Both the position numbers and the translations under genes were made by a program. 64,000 bases of DNA from Acidobacteriota bacterium (GTDB taxonomy: Bacteria; Acidobacteriota; Vicinamibacteria; Vicinamibacterales; UBA823): positions 124,001 through 188,000 of the forward strand of contig PCAK01000040.1 of assembly GCA_002730525.1 (NCBI GenBank), given 5' to 3'. Below the pieces are notes generated by a model. That model was not told where the DNA came from. It made no database searches and saw only the letters and a list, made by a program, of their open reading frames with translations. Of this stretch, positions 44,649-53,511 are shown one piece after another (positions within the stretch are counted from its first letter, which is position 1; every line of letters begins with the position of its first letter).

Positions 44649-45803
44649 CTACACCTTTCTCAACGCGTCGACGATCCGAAGTCGCATCGCTTGCAGGCCG
44701 GGGAGCGTCCCGGTCGCCAGGCCGAGTGCCACGATCAGCAGGCCGCCCAGCGCCAGATCTCGGGCGGGCAGGAAGAACGCCGGCAGCATCCCGTTGGTCG
44801 GGTCGCCGCCCAGGGTGATCGCCCAGGCGAGCGTCAGCCCCACCGCGCCGCCGATTCCGGCGATGGCGCACGACTCGGCCAGCACCAGCACCAGCACCCG
44901 AGTGTTCGAGAAGCCCAGCGTCTTCAGGACGGCGAGCTCGCTGGTCCGCTCGCGGATCGACTGGGCCATCGTGTTGCCGGCGACCAGCAGAATCGTGAAC
45001 AGCACCGCGACGGAGATCGCCGTCATGATCGACCCGATGTCGCCGATCTGGCTGGCGAACGCCTGGACGAACGCCTTCTCGGTCGCGGTCTTGGTTTCGG
45101 CCGGCGAGTTCGCGAACCGGCCGTCGATCGCCTCGGCGATCTGGGGCGCGCGATCGGGCTCGTCGATTCGCGCAACGTACCAGCCGACCAGTCCGAATGG
45201 CCGGTCGCCGAACGCTTCGGCCAGGTAATCGCGGTGGAAGAAGAACTGTGAGGTATCGACGCCCGGTTCGGCGCCGTCGTAGAGGCCGACGATGTTGAAC
45301 TCCCAGGCGCCGCCGCCCTGCGGGCGGAAGATCGTGCCCTGCAGCGGCACCCGGTCCCCGACCGACCAGTCGAAGCGCTCGGCCAGGCCGCGTCCGACGA
45401 GCGCGCCGGTGCGGTCGGCGAGCCAGGCGGCCTTCACCTCGTCGGTCACGACGTATTCCGGATACATCGCCAGCCAGTCCTCGGGCTCGACGGCCATCTG
45501 CGCGAAGAAGTTGACTGGATCCTGGTAGACGCCGCCGAACCACGTGGCGTGAGTGGCCTCGCTAACGCCCGGTACGGCGCGGATCCGCTCGAGATAGCTT
45601 TCCGGCAGCAGCTGGATGATCGAGACGTTGTGGATCGTCGTCAATCGATCGGCGCCGATGACATCGACGCCGAGCGTGAACGCGACACGGATGACCGACA
45701 GGACGCCGAACAGCACGAACGCCACGATGATCGACAGCAGCGTGAAGGCCGTCCGCGTCTTGCGCCGCATCAGGCCGCGCCAGACGAGTGGCAGGAACTT
45801 CAT
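44649..45803 (-). CDS. ABC transporter permease, MacB/FtsX type (first permease)
   Basis: A 384-residue permease of the same family as its downstream partner: [24 protein letters not shown] at the N-terminus, a periplasmic domain (about residues 45-255) and three membrane segments with [26 protein letters not shown] as the ATPase-contact motif. The ATG at 45803 overlaps the ATPase stop by 4 nt (ATGA); a longer open frame upstream lies inside the ATPase gene and is rejected. Having two separate permeases with a separate ATPase differs from E. coli MacB, where the domains are fused, and is like LolCDE or DevBCA. Confidence 0.88.
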   Translation of the reverse strand: MKFLPLVWRGLMRRKTRTAFTLLSIIVAFVLFGVLSVIRVAFTLGVDVIGADRLTTIHNVSIIQLLPESYLERIRAVPGVSEATHATWFGGVYQDPVNFFAQMAVEPEDWLAMYPEYVVTDEVKAAWLADRTGALVGRGLAERFDWSVGDRVPLQGTIFRPQGGGAWEFNIVGLYDGAEPGVDTSQFFFHRDYLAEAFGDRPFGLVGWYVARIDEPDRAPQIAEAIDGRFANSPAETKTATEKAFVQAFASQIGDIGSIMTAISVAVLFTILLVAGNTMAQSIRERTSELAVLKTLGFSNTRVLVLVLAESCAIAGIGGAVGLTLAWAITLGGDPTNGMLPAFFLPARDLALGGLLIVALGLATGTLPGLQAMRLRIVDALRKV

Positions 45804-46507
45804 GCCGGCTCTCCTTCCAGGAGGACGCCTTTCTCCAGGTGTAGTGTCCGCGAGGCCCGTTCGGCCGCGCGCGGATCGTGGGTGACCATCACGATCGTCT
45901 TGCCATGGTCGCGGTTGAGCGCGGAGAGCAGCTCGAGGATCTCGTCGCCCGCCTTGCGGTCGAGGTCGCCGGTCGGCTCGTCGCACAGCAGGACGGTCGG
46001 ATCGGTGACGATCGCCCGCGCAATGCCGACGCGCTGTTCCTGGCCGCCGGAGAGCTGTCGCGGATAGTGCCGGGCCCGGTTGGTCAGGCCGACGACCTCG
46101 AGGGCGGCGGCCACGTGCTCCCGCCGCTCCCGGCGCGACAGCTTGGTGAGGAGCAGCGGCAACTCGACGTTGCGCGCGGCCGTCAGGACCGGCAGCAGGT
46201 TGTACAGCTGGAAGACGAAACCGATATGGCGTGCCCGCCAGCGCGCGAGCTTGCCACCGGCCATCCGGTCGATCCGGTCGCCGGCCACGCTGACCGAGCC
46301 CTTGGTCGGCGTATCGAGGCCGCCCACCAGATTGAGCAGCGTCGTCTTGCCGGAGCCCGACGGGCCCATCAGAGCCAGGAAATCGCCACGTGGAATGTCC
46401 AGATTGACGCCTTGCAGGACGTCGATTCGCTCGCTGCCGCGCCGAAAGACCTTGTGCAGATCGCGCACCTCGACGAGCGTGCCGTTGGCGCCGTCCGACG
46501 TCGTCAT
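45800..46507 (-). CDS. ABC transporter ATP-binding protein, MacB/LolD type
   Basis: A 235-residue ATPase. All nucleotide-binding motifs are intact: Walker [13 protein letters not shown]-loop FQLYNLLP, signature [15 protein letters not shown], Walker [13 protein letters not shown] and the H-loop [31 protein letters not shown] is characteristic of the MacB/LolD/FtsE group. The start overlaps the adaptor stop by 4 nt and the stop overlaps the first permease start by 4 nt, so subunits are made in fixed proportion. It powers the mechanotransmission-type permeases next to it. Confidence 0.95.
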   Translation of the reverse strand: MTTSDGANGTLVEVRDLHKVFRRGSERIDVLQGVNLDIPRGDFLALMGPSGSGKTTLLNLVGGLDTPTKGSVSVAGDRIDRMAGGKLARWRARHIGFVFQLYNLLPVLTAARNVELPLLLTKLSRRERREHVAAALEVVGLTNRARHYPRQLSGGQEQRVGIARAIVTDPTVLLCDEPTGDLDRKAGDEILELLSALNRDHGKTIVMVTHDPRAAERASRTLHLEKGVLLEGEPA

Positions 46508-47733
46508 GGGAGCTCCACCCGGTCGCCGTCGGTCAGCGTCTTGGGCCCATCGACGACGATCTGCTCGCCGTCCCGCAGGCCGGACACGATCTCCACTCGG
46601 TCGCCGTCGCTCGAGCCGAGCGCTACGGCGCGGCGCTCGACCCGGTCGTCGCGGATGACGAAGACGACCGACTGCTCGCCGTCGGTCCTCACCGCCGCCG
46701 CGGGCACGATGAGGCGCGACCGCTCCGGATCGGGACGGGTTTCCTCGCCGAGGAACGCCACCTTGACCCCCATGTCCGGCAGCAGCCGATCGTCAAGTTC
46801 GTCGAATGCGATTCTGACCAGGACCGTTGCTCGCTGACGGTCGGCGGCCGGCACGGTGGTGATGACCGAGGCCGGAATCCGCCAGTCGGGGTAGGCGTCG
46901 AGCACGGCCTCGACTGCTTGATCGGGCCGGACGCGGTTGATGTAGCTCTCGTTGACGTCCACCTCGATCTCGAGCGAACTCATATCGACAATCGTCGAGA
47001 TCCCGGTGCGCGTGAACCCGCCGCCCGCCGAGACCGGCGAGACCATCTCGCCCGGCTGGGCATCCTTCGAGATCGCTACACCGTCGAATGGCGCCCGGAT
47101 GACCGTGTCGCGCAGTTCGGTCTCCCTGATCGCGACCAGGCTCTGGGCCACCTCGACTTGCTCGCGCGCCAGTTCGATCCGAGCCCGCAGGGAATCGGCC
47201 TCCGCCTGCGCCGCGTCGAGATCGGCGACACCGACGACGCCCTCGTCGACGAGCTGCCGCCGCCGGTCGAGCGTCAGTTCCGCTTCTCTGAGGCGAACTT
47301 CGCTCTCGGTCACCTGGCGACGCGACGCCTCGTGCTGGGCGCGCGCGTAGTTCAGGTTGGCTCGGACCGTCGAGTCATCGAGTCGTGCCAGCACTTGGCC
47401 CTCGCGCACCTGCATCCCTTCCTCGACGAGCACCTCGGTGACCTTGCCGGTGATCTTCGATGAGACGGTGGAGCGCCGGCGGGCGGTCACGTACCCGGAG
47501 GCGTTGAGCACCGCGTCGGCTGCCGCGGCGTCGGCGGCGGACTCCAAGCGGACGGTGGCCGTGGTGACCGGCGCGGTCTGTACCACCAACCCGCCGGTGG
47601 TCCACCAGAGACCGCCGCCGATCACGGCCAGAACGATCAGCACGAGGCTCACCCAGAACCACCAGCCGGGCCGGCTGGTGCGGGCGTCATGGTCGATTCG
47701 CAGCGATTCCAGATTCTGTTTCAGTTCGTTCAC
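46504..47733 (-). CDS. Periplasmic adaptor protein, MacA/HlyD type
   Basis: A 409-residue membrane-fusion protein. A cytoplasmic start (GTG at 47733, with GGAG 9 nt upstream) is followed by a membrane anchor (WWFWVSLVLIVLAVIGGGLWW), a lipoyl half-motif, a long alpha-helical coiled-coil hairpin (about residues 125-205, ARAQHEASRRQVTESEVRLR), the second lipoyl half (RAPFDGVAISKDAQPGEMV) and a beta-barrel domain. It would link the ABC permeases to an outer-membrane exit duct of the TolC type, which is not in the window. It leads a four-gene operon with 4-nt overlaps. Confidence 0.9.
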   Translation of the reverse strand: MNELKQNLESLRIDHDARTSRPGWWFWVSLVLIVLAVIGGGLWWTTGGLVVQTAPVTTATVRLESAADAAAADAVLNASGYVTARRRSTVSSKITGKVTEVLVEEGMQVREGQVLARLDDSTVRANLNYARAQHEASRRQVTESEVRLREAELTLDRRRQLVDEGVVGVADLDAAQAEADSLRARIELAREQVEVAQSLVAIRETELRDTVIRAPFDGVAISKDAQPGEMVSPVSAGGGFTRTGISTIVDMSSLEIEVDVNESYINRVRPDQAVEAVLDAYPDWRIPASVITTVPAADRQRATVLVRIAFDELDDRLLPDMGVKVAFLGEETRPDPERSRLIVPAAAVRTDGEQSVVFVIRDDRVERRAVALGSSDGDRVEIVSGLRDGEQIVVDGPKTLTDGDRVELP

Positions 47734-47872
47734 GAATGCTCCGAGAAAGCCAGGCCGACACCGCCCAGGTGAGTCGGGCGTGAGGCGCACCGCTAAGTAT
47801 AGATGGGGAAGGGGGTAGTGGCGAGAGGTCCGGGCCGCGCGCGGCGGTCGACGCACCGTCGCCGGGTGGCGC

Positions 47873-47878
47873 TAGAAT
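47873..47878 (+). promoter_or_regulatory. TAGAAT box 9 nt before the NmrA-type gene
   Basis: TAGAAT in GCGCTAGAATAGG is followed by 9 nt without a Shine-Dalgarno sequence before the ATG at 47888. It is a good candidate for a leaderless promoter. Confidence 0.5.
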
Positions 47879-47887
47879 AGGCCTCGC

Positions 47888-48753
47888 ATGGCGATGGGCA
47901 TTATGGGTGCGACCGGGGAGTTGGGCCACAGGACGGTCGAGGCGATCCTCGCCCGGGGCACGGCAGCCGAGCAGGTGATCGCGGCCGTCCGCACCCCGTC
48001 GTCGGCCGCCGACCTGCTCGCCAGGGATGTCGAGGTACGCGCCGCCGACTACGACGATCCGGACTCTCTGAAGACCGCTTTCGCCTGCGACCGCGTCTTG
48101 CTCATACCGACGTCCGCGCCATCCTCGCTGCGGGCGCGCCAGTACGACAATGCTATCGCCGCGGCCAGCGCCGCCGCCGTCCGCCATCTGGTGCATTACG
48201 GTTTCGTGCCGACGATGGTCGAGTCGCCGTTTCAGATCACGCCGTTCTTGCTGTCCGCCGAGTCGGCGCTCAGGATGAGCGGGCTGGCCTGGACCGTCCT
48301 CAGGAACAGTGTATTCATGGACCCGATCGTCGACTGGGTACCGGCGATCGTGAAGATGAAGACCATTCCGCTCCCGACTGGGAACGGCCGCTGCGCCTAC
48401 ATCACGCGCGACGACATCGCACGGGCCGCCGCCGTCGTCATGACGACCAGCGGCCATGAAGAGAAGGTGTACAACCTGACCGGTCCGAAAGCCCTGACGA
48501 CAGCGCAACTGTGTGGCGTTGTGGCGAAGGTGACGGGCAAACCGGTGAAGCCGAAACCGGCGAGTGGCTTCGACTACGTCGAAGCGTGTCGGGCATCGGG
48601 CGTATCGACCGAGGCAACCAGGTGCGCCTGTCTATGTACCGGACGATCCGCGAGGGGCACCTGGATGTCGTGAGCAAGGACCTCAACACGCTGACCGGCC
48701 AGTCGGCCGAGGGCTTCACCAGCTACCTCACCAGGCGGCTCGAGGAATTCTAG
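47888..48753 (+). pseudogene. NmrA/QOR2-like NAD(P)-binding oxidoreductase, -1 frameshift near the C-terminus
   Basis: An atypical short-chain dehydrogenase of the NmrA/quinone-oxidoreductase-2 type, about 289 residues. MGIMGATGELGHRTVEAIL is the Rossmann loop (GxxGxxG). The first frame runs well to YVEACRASG at 48601 and then becomes unrelated sequence. The true C-terminus, GNQVRLSMYRTIREGHLDVVSKDL and on to SYLTRRLEEF, is read in a second frame from about 48607 to the stop at 48751. One missing base near 48602-48607 explains the break. The first 240 residues, including the cofactor site, are intact. It may reduce quinones or sense the NADPH/NADP ratio. Confidence 0.8.
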
Positions 48754-48792
48754 TCCGCCAATCCGACATCGAACGACTCTGCGGAGGGACAG

Positions 48793-50388
48793 ATGACAGT
48801 TTCCAGGCGACGGTTTCTTGGCACGGTCGCGAGTGGGTCGCTCGCGCTGGCGGCGCCCGGCAGTGCATCCGCGCTGACACAGGATTCTCGCGACGTGTTC
48901 ACGCACGGTGTCGCCAGCGGTGATCCCCTCGACGATCGGGTGATTCTGTGGACGCGGGTCTCGGGCGGGCGTGGAGACGTCGAGGTGAACTGGTGGCTCG
49001 CGAGCGATGCTGGAATGCAGTCGGTCGTGGCGCGCGGCTCGATCGTGACGAACGCCGACCGGGACTTCTCGGTGAAGGCGGATCCACCGGGGCTTCGCCC
49101 GGGGACGACCTACTACTATCAGTTTGCGGCGATGGGCGCCTCGTCGCCGATCGGCCGAACCAAGACCTTGCCGGTAGGCGACATCGATCGGGTGCGCCTC
49201 GCGGTGGTGTCGTGCTCCAATTTGCCCTTCGGGTACTTCAACGTCTATCGGTGCATCGCCGAGCGCCCCGACCTCGATGCCGTCCTGCATCTGGGTGACT
49301 ACCTGTACGAATATCGTAACGGCGAGTACGGCGATGGCACGGCGCTCGGCCGCGCACCACTGCCCGACAAGGAGGTGGTCACGCTCGAGGACTACCGGAT
49401 CCGCCACGCCCAGTACAAGATGGACATCGATTCACAGGCGATGCTCCAGCAGCATCCGCTGATTGCGGTCTGGGACGACCACGAGAGCTCGAACAATTCC
49501 TGGATGGATGGCGCCGAGAACCACGATCCGGACGAGAGCGAGGGGAGTTGGGCCGAGCGCATGGCAGCGTCGGTGCGGGTCTACTACGAGTGGATGCCGA
49601 TCCGTGAGAACCGGTCGGCACGCCAACTCCAGATTTATCGCAGCTTCCGGTACGGCAACCTCGTCGACCTCGTCATGCTCGACACGCGGCTGACCGGGCG
49701 TGATGAGCAGGTCGATCGAGAAGACGACGCCGCTGTAAACGACCCCGAACGGTCGCTGCTGGGGGCATCGCAGGAAGCGTGGTTGTTCGCTGAACTGGAG
49801 GAGTCGGTCGGCGACGGCACACGCTGGCGCGTGCTGGGCCAGCAGGTCTTCTTCGGTGCCCAGGCGCCGAGCGACGCGATCCGGAACTCCGATGTGTGGG
49901 ACGGCTATCAGGCCGGCCGGAACCGGATCTTTGATTTTCTCGAGACCAACTCCGTCGACAACGTCGTCGTCCTCACGGGCGACATCCATAGCTCGTGGGC
50001 ACTCGACGTCCCGCGCGATCCCTGGAACGGCTACGATCCGGCGACCGGCCGCGGTTCGCTCGCGGTGGAGTACGTGACACCAGCCATCTCGTCGCCGAGC
50101 CAGTTCACCGACACGCCCGAGGAAGCCGACGCCGCGCACGAGGCGCGACTGGCGGCGAGCCCGCATCTGAAGTTCGTCGATCAGGTGCACAGGGGCTACT
50201 TCATCCTGGACATCACGCCCGAGCGGGCCCAGGCTGACTGGTTCTTCGTTGAGACGATCGCCGAGCGGTCGAATCGAGAGCGGTTCGTCAGAGGCTTCTA
50301 CTCGCGCGACGGTGATAACCACCTGACCGAGGCCAGTAGGCCGGTCGCGGCGCGAAGCGGCCCGCCGGAACTCGCACCCTGGGCATAG
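48793..50388 (+). CDS. phoD: PhoD-family alkaline phosphatase/phosphodiesterase with Tat signal
   Basis: A 531-residue metallophosphoesterase. The N-terminus SRRRFLGTVASG is a twin-arginine signal, as is usual for PhoD enzymes, which are exported with Fe and Ca bound. An N-terminal PhoD_N domain (HGVASGDPLDDRVILWTRVS, about 36-120) precedes the catalytic domain: AVVSCSNLPFGYFNVY, HLGDYLYEY (metal Asp), AVWDDHESSNNSWMDG, VVVLTGDIHSSWAL (His). It would release phosphate from monoesters and diesters outside the cytoplasm. It heads a plus-strand run of six closely spaced genes. Confidence 0.93.
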   Translation: MTVSRRRFLGTVASGSLALAAPGSASALTQDSRDVFTHGVASGDPLDDRVILWTRVSGGRGDVEVNWWLASDAGMQSVVARGSIVTNADRDFSVKADPPGLRPGTTYYYQFAAMGASSPIGRTKTLPVGDIDRVRLAVVSCSNLPFGYFNVYRCIAERPDLDAVLHLGDYLYEYRNGEYGDGTALGRAPLPDKEVVTLEDYRIRHAQYKMDIDSQAMLQQHPLIAVWDDHESSNNSWMDGAENHDPDESEGSWAERMAASVRVYYEWMPIRENRSARQLQIYRSFRYGNLVDLVMLDTRLTGRDEQVDREDDAAVNDPERSLLGASQEAWLFAELEESVGDGTRWRVLGQQVFFGAQAPSDAIRNSDVWDGYQAGRNRIFDFLETNSVDNVVVLTGDIHSSWALDVPRDPWNGYDPATGRGSLAVEYVTPAISSPSQFTDTPEEADAAHEARLAASPHLKFVDQVHRGYFILDITPERAQADWFFVETIAERSNRERFVRGFYSRDGDNHLTEASRPVAARSGPPELAPWA

Positions 50389-50394
50389 GCGCCG

Positions 50395-51009
50395 ATGACT
50401 GATACACCGTGGTGGGCCAAGGGCCTGCTGTTCGAGAACTGCAGCTGCCAGTTGATCTGTCCCGCCCACGTGTCGTTCAAGCAGTACTGCCAGAACGACC
50501 GGTGTCGCGGCCACTGGTCGATGCACATCACGGGGGGTCGGTACGGTGAGGCGCCGCTCGACGGTCTTAATATCGTCGTCGTGTTCGATTCGCCGGTGCG
50601 GATGTACTCCGGGAACTGGACGCAGGTCTTCTACGTCGACGAACGGGCCGACCCCGCGCAACGGCAGGCGCTCGAGACGATCTTCCGGGGCCAGGCCGGC
50701 GGACCCTGGCAGACGCTGGCCGGCTTCGTCGCGGAGCAGCTCGACACCCAGTTCGTGCCGATGACCTTCGAGGACGCCGGACGGGTGAAGCGGCTGACGA
50801 TCCCCGACGTCTTCGACACGACGATCCAGGCGATCCGGGGCAGTGACAGCCAATCCGAAGCGGTGCTGTCGAACTTGCACAACGTCATCCACGGGCCGGT
50901 GCACGTGCTGGCGCGCGGGACGACGGACCACACGGACGGTCGGCTCGACATTCACAACGAGAAGACCCACGGGCTGTACTCGGACTTCTCGTGGGACAAC
51001 GCCGCGTGA
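50395..51009 (+). CDS. DUF1326 protein with N-terminal Cys motif
   Basis: A 204-residue cytoplasmic protein of the DUF1326 family. The N-terminus has WWAKGLLFENCSCQLICPAHVSFKQYC, with several Cys that could bind a metal or metal-sulfur centre, then MYSGNWTQVFYVDERADPAQRQALETIFRGQAGG, the other hallmark of the family. It starts 6 nt after PhoD and overlaps the DUF2182 start by 4 nt (GTGA). DUF1326 and DUF2182 genes often occur side by side, which suggests a shared function; the function is unknown. Confidence 0.85.
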   Translation: MTDTPWWAKGLLFENCSCQLICPAHVSFKQYCQNDRCRGHWSMHITGGRYGEAPLDGLNIVVVFDSPVRMYSGNWTQVFYVDERADPAQRQALETIFRGQAGGPWQTLAGFVAEQLDTQFVPMTFEDAGRVKRLTIPDVFDTTIQAIRGSDSQSEAVLSNLHNVIHGPVHVLARGTTDHTDGRLDIHNEKTHGLYSDFSWDNAA

Positions 51010-51698
51010 TTTCGTTCGTCATCGTCTGTGCTCTGGCCTGGGTCGTCCTCGTCGCGGGTACGCCTGGCCTAATGCCCATGGCCCATCGCGCGGCTATGCC
51101 ATGGGGCGGCGCCCAGCTGGCGATGGCCGCGTCGCTGTGGATCGTGATGATGGTGACGATGATGCTGCCGACGGTCGCGCCCTGGGTCGCCGCGCTCTCG
51201 ACGATGGGGCGACGCACCGGCCGCGGTCTGCCTGCCGGCGAGTTCGTGGCCGGCTACCTGCTCGTCTGGAGTGGCTTCGGTGTCGCGGCGGCATCGGTGC
51301 AATGGGGGCTGCACGAGGTCGGCTGGCTATCGACAGCGTCGTCGCTTGGCCCGCAGGCGGCGGGTGGACTACTGATCGTGGCCGGCGTCTACCAGTGGAC
51401 GCCGGCGAAGCAGGCCTGTCTGAAGCACTGTCGGTCGCCGCTTGGCTTCTTCCTGACGTCGTGGCGATCGGGGCGCTGGGGGCCGGTGCGGATGGGGCTG
51501 CGACATGGCGCGTTCTGCGTCGCCTGCTGCTGGGCGCTCATGGCGCTCTCGTTCGTCGCGGGTGTGATGAACCTCATCTGGATGGCGCTGGTGGCGCTGT
51601 TCGTGCTCGTGGATCACGCCGTGGCGCGCGGTCCGTGGCTTGGCCGCGCCGCCGGGGCGGCTCTGGTCGCCTGGGGCGTGCGCCTCGTCGCGTCATGA
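51006..51698 (+). CDS. DUF2182 integral membrane protein
   Basis: A 230-residue polytopic membrane protein with about five to six hydrophobic segments. WIVMMVTMMLPTVAPWV is the Met-rich core segment of the DUF2182 family, followed by VYQWTPAKQACLKHCRSPLGFF and GAFCVACCWALM, with conserved Cys and His that led to its description as a predicted metal-binding membrane protein. The start is a GTG overlapping the DUF1326 stop, and its stop overlaps the FAD oxidoreductase ATG by 4 nt. A role in metal handling together with DUF1326 is an inference from the conserved Cys, Met and His residues. Confidence 0.85.
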   Translation: MISFVIVCALAWVVLVAGTPGLMPMAHRAAMPWGGAQLAMAASLWIVMMVTMMLPTVAPWVAALSTMGRRTGRGLPAGEFVAGYLLVWSGFGVAAASVQWGLHEVGWLSTASSLGPQAAGGLLIVAGVYQWTPAKQACLKHCRSPLGFFLTSWRSGRWGPVRMGLRHGAFCVACCWALMALSFVAGVMNLIWMALVALFVLVDHAVARGPWLGRAAGAALVAWGVRLVAS

Positions 51699-52942
51699 GC
51701 CGTCCGCGGGTCGTCGTCGTCGGCGGCGGTGTGATCGGCGTCTGCTGCGCCTACTACCTCGCGAATCGCGGGGCCGACGTCGTCCTCCTCGAACGGGACG
51801 CCATCGGCCACGGCGCATCCTTCGGCAACGCCGGTGTCATCGCCGCGGGCCATCCGCCGATGAACAAGCCCGATCGCGTGAAGCATGCACTGACGCAGAT
51901 TCTCGATCCGACGACACCGCTCTACATCGCGCCCCGGTTCGACCCCACGCTCGCCGCCTGGCTGTGGCGGTTCAGCGCCAACTGCACCGAGCGGAAGCTC
52001 GAGGCCAACATGGGCGTGCTCGGCCCGCTGGGGCACTCGACACTCGATCTGTTCAACTCGCTGGTGGCGGAGGAGGACCTCGACTGTGGCTACCAGGCGT
52101 CGGGCTACTACGAGGTCTGCCGCACCGAGCAGGGGGCCGAGCATGCGCGTCGCGACGTGGCGCTCATGCGGTCCCACGGCTTTGATGCCGAGGCGCTCAA
52201 CGGTGAGGAGATTGCGCGGCGGGTGCCGTCGGTCAAAGACGGCATGCCGGGCGGCGCCTACTTCCGTGACGCGGCCACGTGCGACCCGCACCGCTTCGTG
52301 ATGGCGCTTGCGGATCGAATTCGTCGCGGCGGCGTCCGGCTCGAGGCCGGGCAGGCCGTGACGCGCGTCACCGGCGGTCCGCAGCCCGCGGTCTCGACCG
52401 CCGGCGGCGACCGGATCGAGGCCGACGCGGTCGTCCTGTCGACCGGCGCTTACAGCCTTCACCTCGCGCGGGACCTCGGGTGCCGGCTGCCGATTCAGCC
52501 GGGCAAGGGCTACCACCGCGATCTGACGGAGGGCCGGGAAGACGGACCGCGTCTGGGGGCGGCCTGCGTCCTGAGCGAGACGTCGGTTTTCTGCACGCCG
52601 ATGTCGGGCCGGCTGCGCCTCGCGGGAACGATGGAGTTCTCGGGGCTCAATCACCGGATGCGGCCGTCGCGACTGGCGCAACTCACGACCGCCGCCGGCC
52701 GCTACCTCCACGGCATCGACGCGGAGCGTACCAACTCCGAATGGTGCGGCCTCAGGCCCTGCACCTCCGATGGCCTGCCGGTCGTCGGCCGGCTGCCGGG
52801 GCAGCCCAAGGTCTTCGCCGCGACCGGACATGCGATGTCCGGGCTGACACTCGGGCCGGCCACCGGCACGCTGATCGCGGATCTGGTGACCGGGGTGACA
52901 CCGGTCGTCGACGCCGCGCCGCTCTCGCCCGGGCGCTTCTGA
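51695..52942 (+). CDS. FAD-dependent oxidoreductase, D-amino-acid dehydrogenase-like
   Basis: A 415-residue flavoenzyme of the DAO/DadA family. The Rossmann motif VVVVGGGVIGVCCAYYLANRGADVVLLER binds FAD; ASFGNAGVI is the DadA-type loop close to the flavin; the C-terminus CTSDGLPVVGRLPGQPKVFAATGHAMSGLTLGP closes the FAD site. It would oxidise D-amino acids, or a similar amine such as proline or hydroxyproline, to imino acids. This agrees with the D-aminoacylase-like enzyme and the hydroxyproline-type enolase family enzyme elsewhere in the window. It is coupled to DUF2182 by a 4-nt overlap. Confidence 0.88.
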   Translation: MSRPRVVVVGGGVIGVCCAYYLANRGADVVLLERDAIGHGASFGNAGVIAAGHPPMNKPDRVKHALTQILDPTTPLYIAPRFDPTLAAWLWRFSANCTERKLEANMGVLGPLGHSTLDLFNSLVAEEDLDCGYQASGYYEVCRTEQGAEHARRDVALMRSHGFDAEALNGEEIARRVPSVKDGMPGGAYFRDAATCDPHRFVMALADRIRRGGVRLEAGQAVTRVTGGPQPAVSTAGGDRIEADAVVLSTGAYSLHLARDLGCRLPIQPGKGYHRDLTEGREDGPRLGAACVLSETSVFCTPMSGRLRLAGTMEFSGLNHRMRPSRLAQLTTAAGRYLHGIDAERTNSEWCGLRPCTSDGLPVVGRLPGQPKVFAATGHAMSGLTLGPATGTLIADLVTGVTPVVDAAPLSPGRF

Positions 52943-52946
52943 GGAG

Positions 52947-53486
52947 ATGATGGAACGACTCCCGATCGTCGCCGTGCTGGGGTCGGGCGTGGACGAGTAC
53001 GACGATCTCGCGCGACCGCTCGGCCGCTGGCTGGGCGGGCTGGGCGTGCACCTGCTGACAGGTGGTGGAGGTGGCGTCATGGCCGCGGTCAGCCGCGCGT
53101 TCCACGCCGTGCCGGGGCGCCGCGGCCTCGTCATCGGAGTGCTGCCGGGCGAGGCGGGCAACACGCTGCAGGGGTATCCGAATCCCTGGGTCGAGATTCC
53201 GATCGCGACGCACCTGCCGCTGTCCGGCGCGCAGGGGACCGACGCAAAGTCCCGGAACCATATCAACGTGCTGAGCGCCGACGTCGTCGTCGTCATGCCC
53301 GGACGCGCCGGCACATCGAGCGAAGCGCACCTTGCCATCGTCTACCGGAAGCCGATTGCGGCGTACGTCCACAACTCGACCGATATCCCTGATCTAGCCC
53401 AGGAGGTGCCCATCTGCACCACCCTCGACGCGGTCAAGGCGTTCGTCATGAACGTCTTGAAGCCCGGCCCGCGGCCGGTCGCGTAG
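52947..53486 (+). CDS. LOG-family/TIGR00725-like nucleotide-binding protein
   Basis: A 179-residue Rossmann-like protein related to LOG (lonely guy) phosphoribohydrolases and the TIGR00725 group, also called molybdenum-cofactor carrier-like. IVAVLGSGVDEYDDLARPLG and LLTGGGGGVMAAVSRAF correspond to the nucleotide-binding loops. The LOG catalytic PGGxGTxxE motif appears as PGRAGTSSE: Glu is kept but one Gly is replaced by Arg. It starts 4 nt after the FAD enzyme. Cleavage of nucleoside monophosphates or nucleotide binding is likely; the substrate is unknown. Confidence 0.75.
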   Translation: MMERLPIVAVLGSGVDEYDDLARPLGRWLGGLGVHLLTGGGGGVMAAVSRAFHAVPGRRGLVIGVLPGEAGNTLQGYPNPWVEIPIATHLPLSGAQGTDAKSRNHINVLSADVVVVMPGRAGTSSEAHLAIVYRKPIAAYVHNSTDIPDLAQEVPICTTLDAVKAFVMNVLKPGPRPVA

Positions 53487-53511
53487 CCTTCCCGTTGACA
53501 CGAGGTATGCC

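Noticed and set aside
45804-45986. Longer N-terminus for the first MacB-type permease
   Set aside because: It lies inside the ATPase gene and precedes the family's normal N-terminus; a 4-nt ATGA overlap sets the start at 45803.
53495-53500. Consensus TTGACA as a -35 box for the S9 peptidase
   Set aside because: It ends 11 nt before the ATG, leaving no room for a -10 box and start site; it is probably chance.
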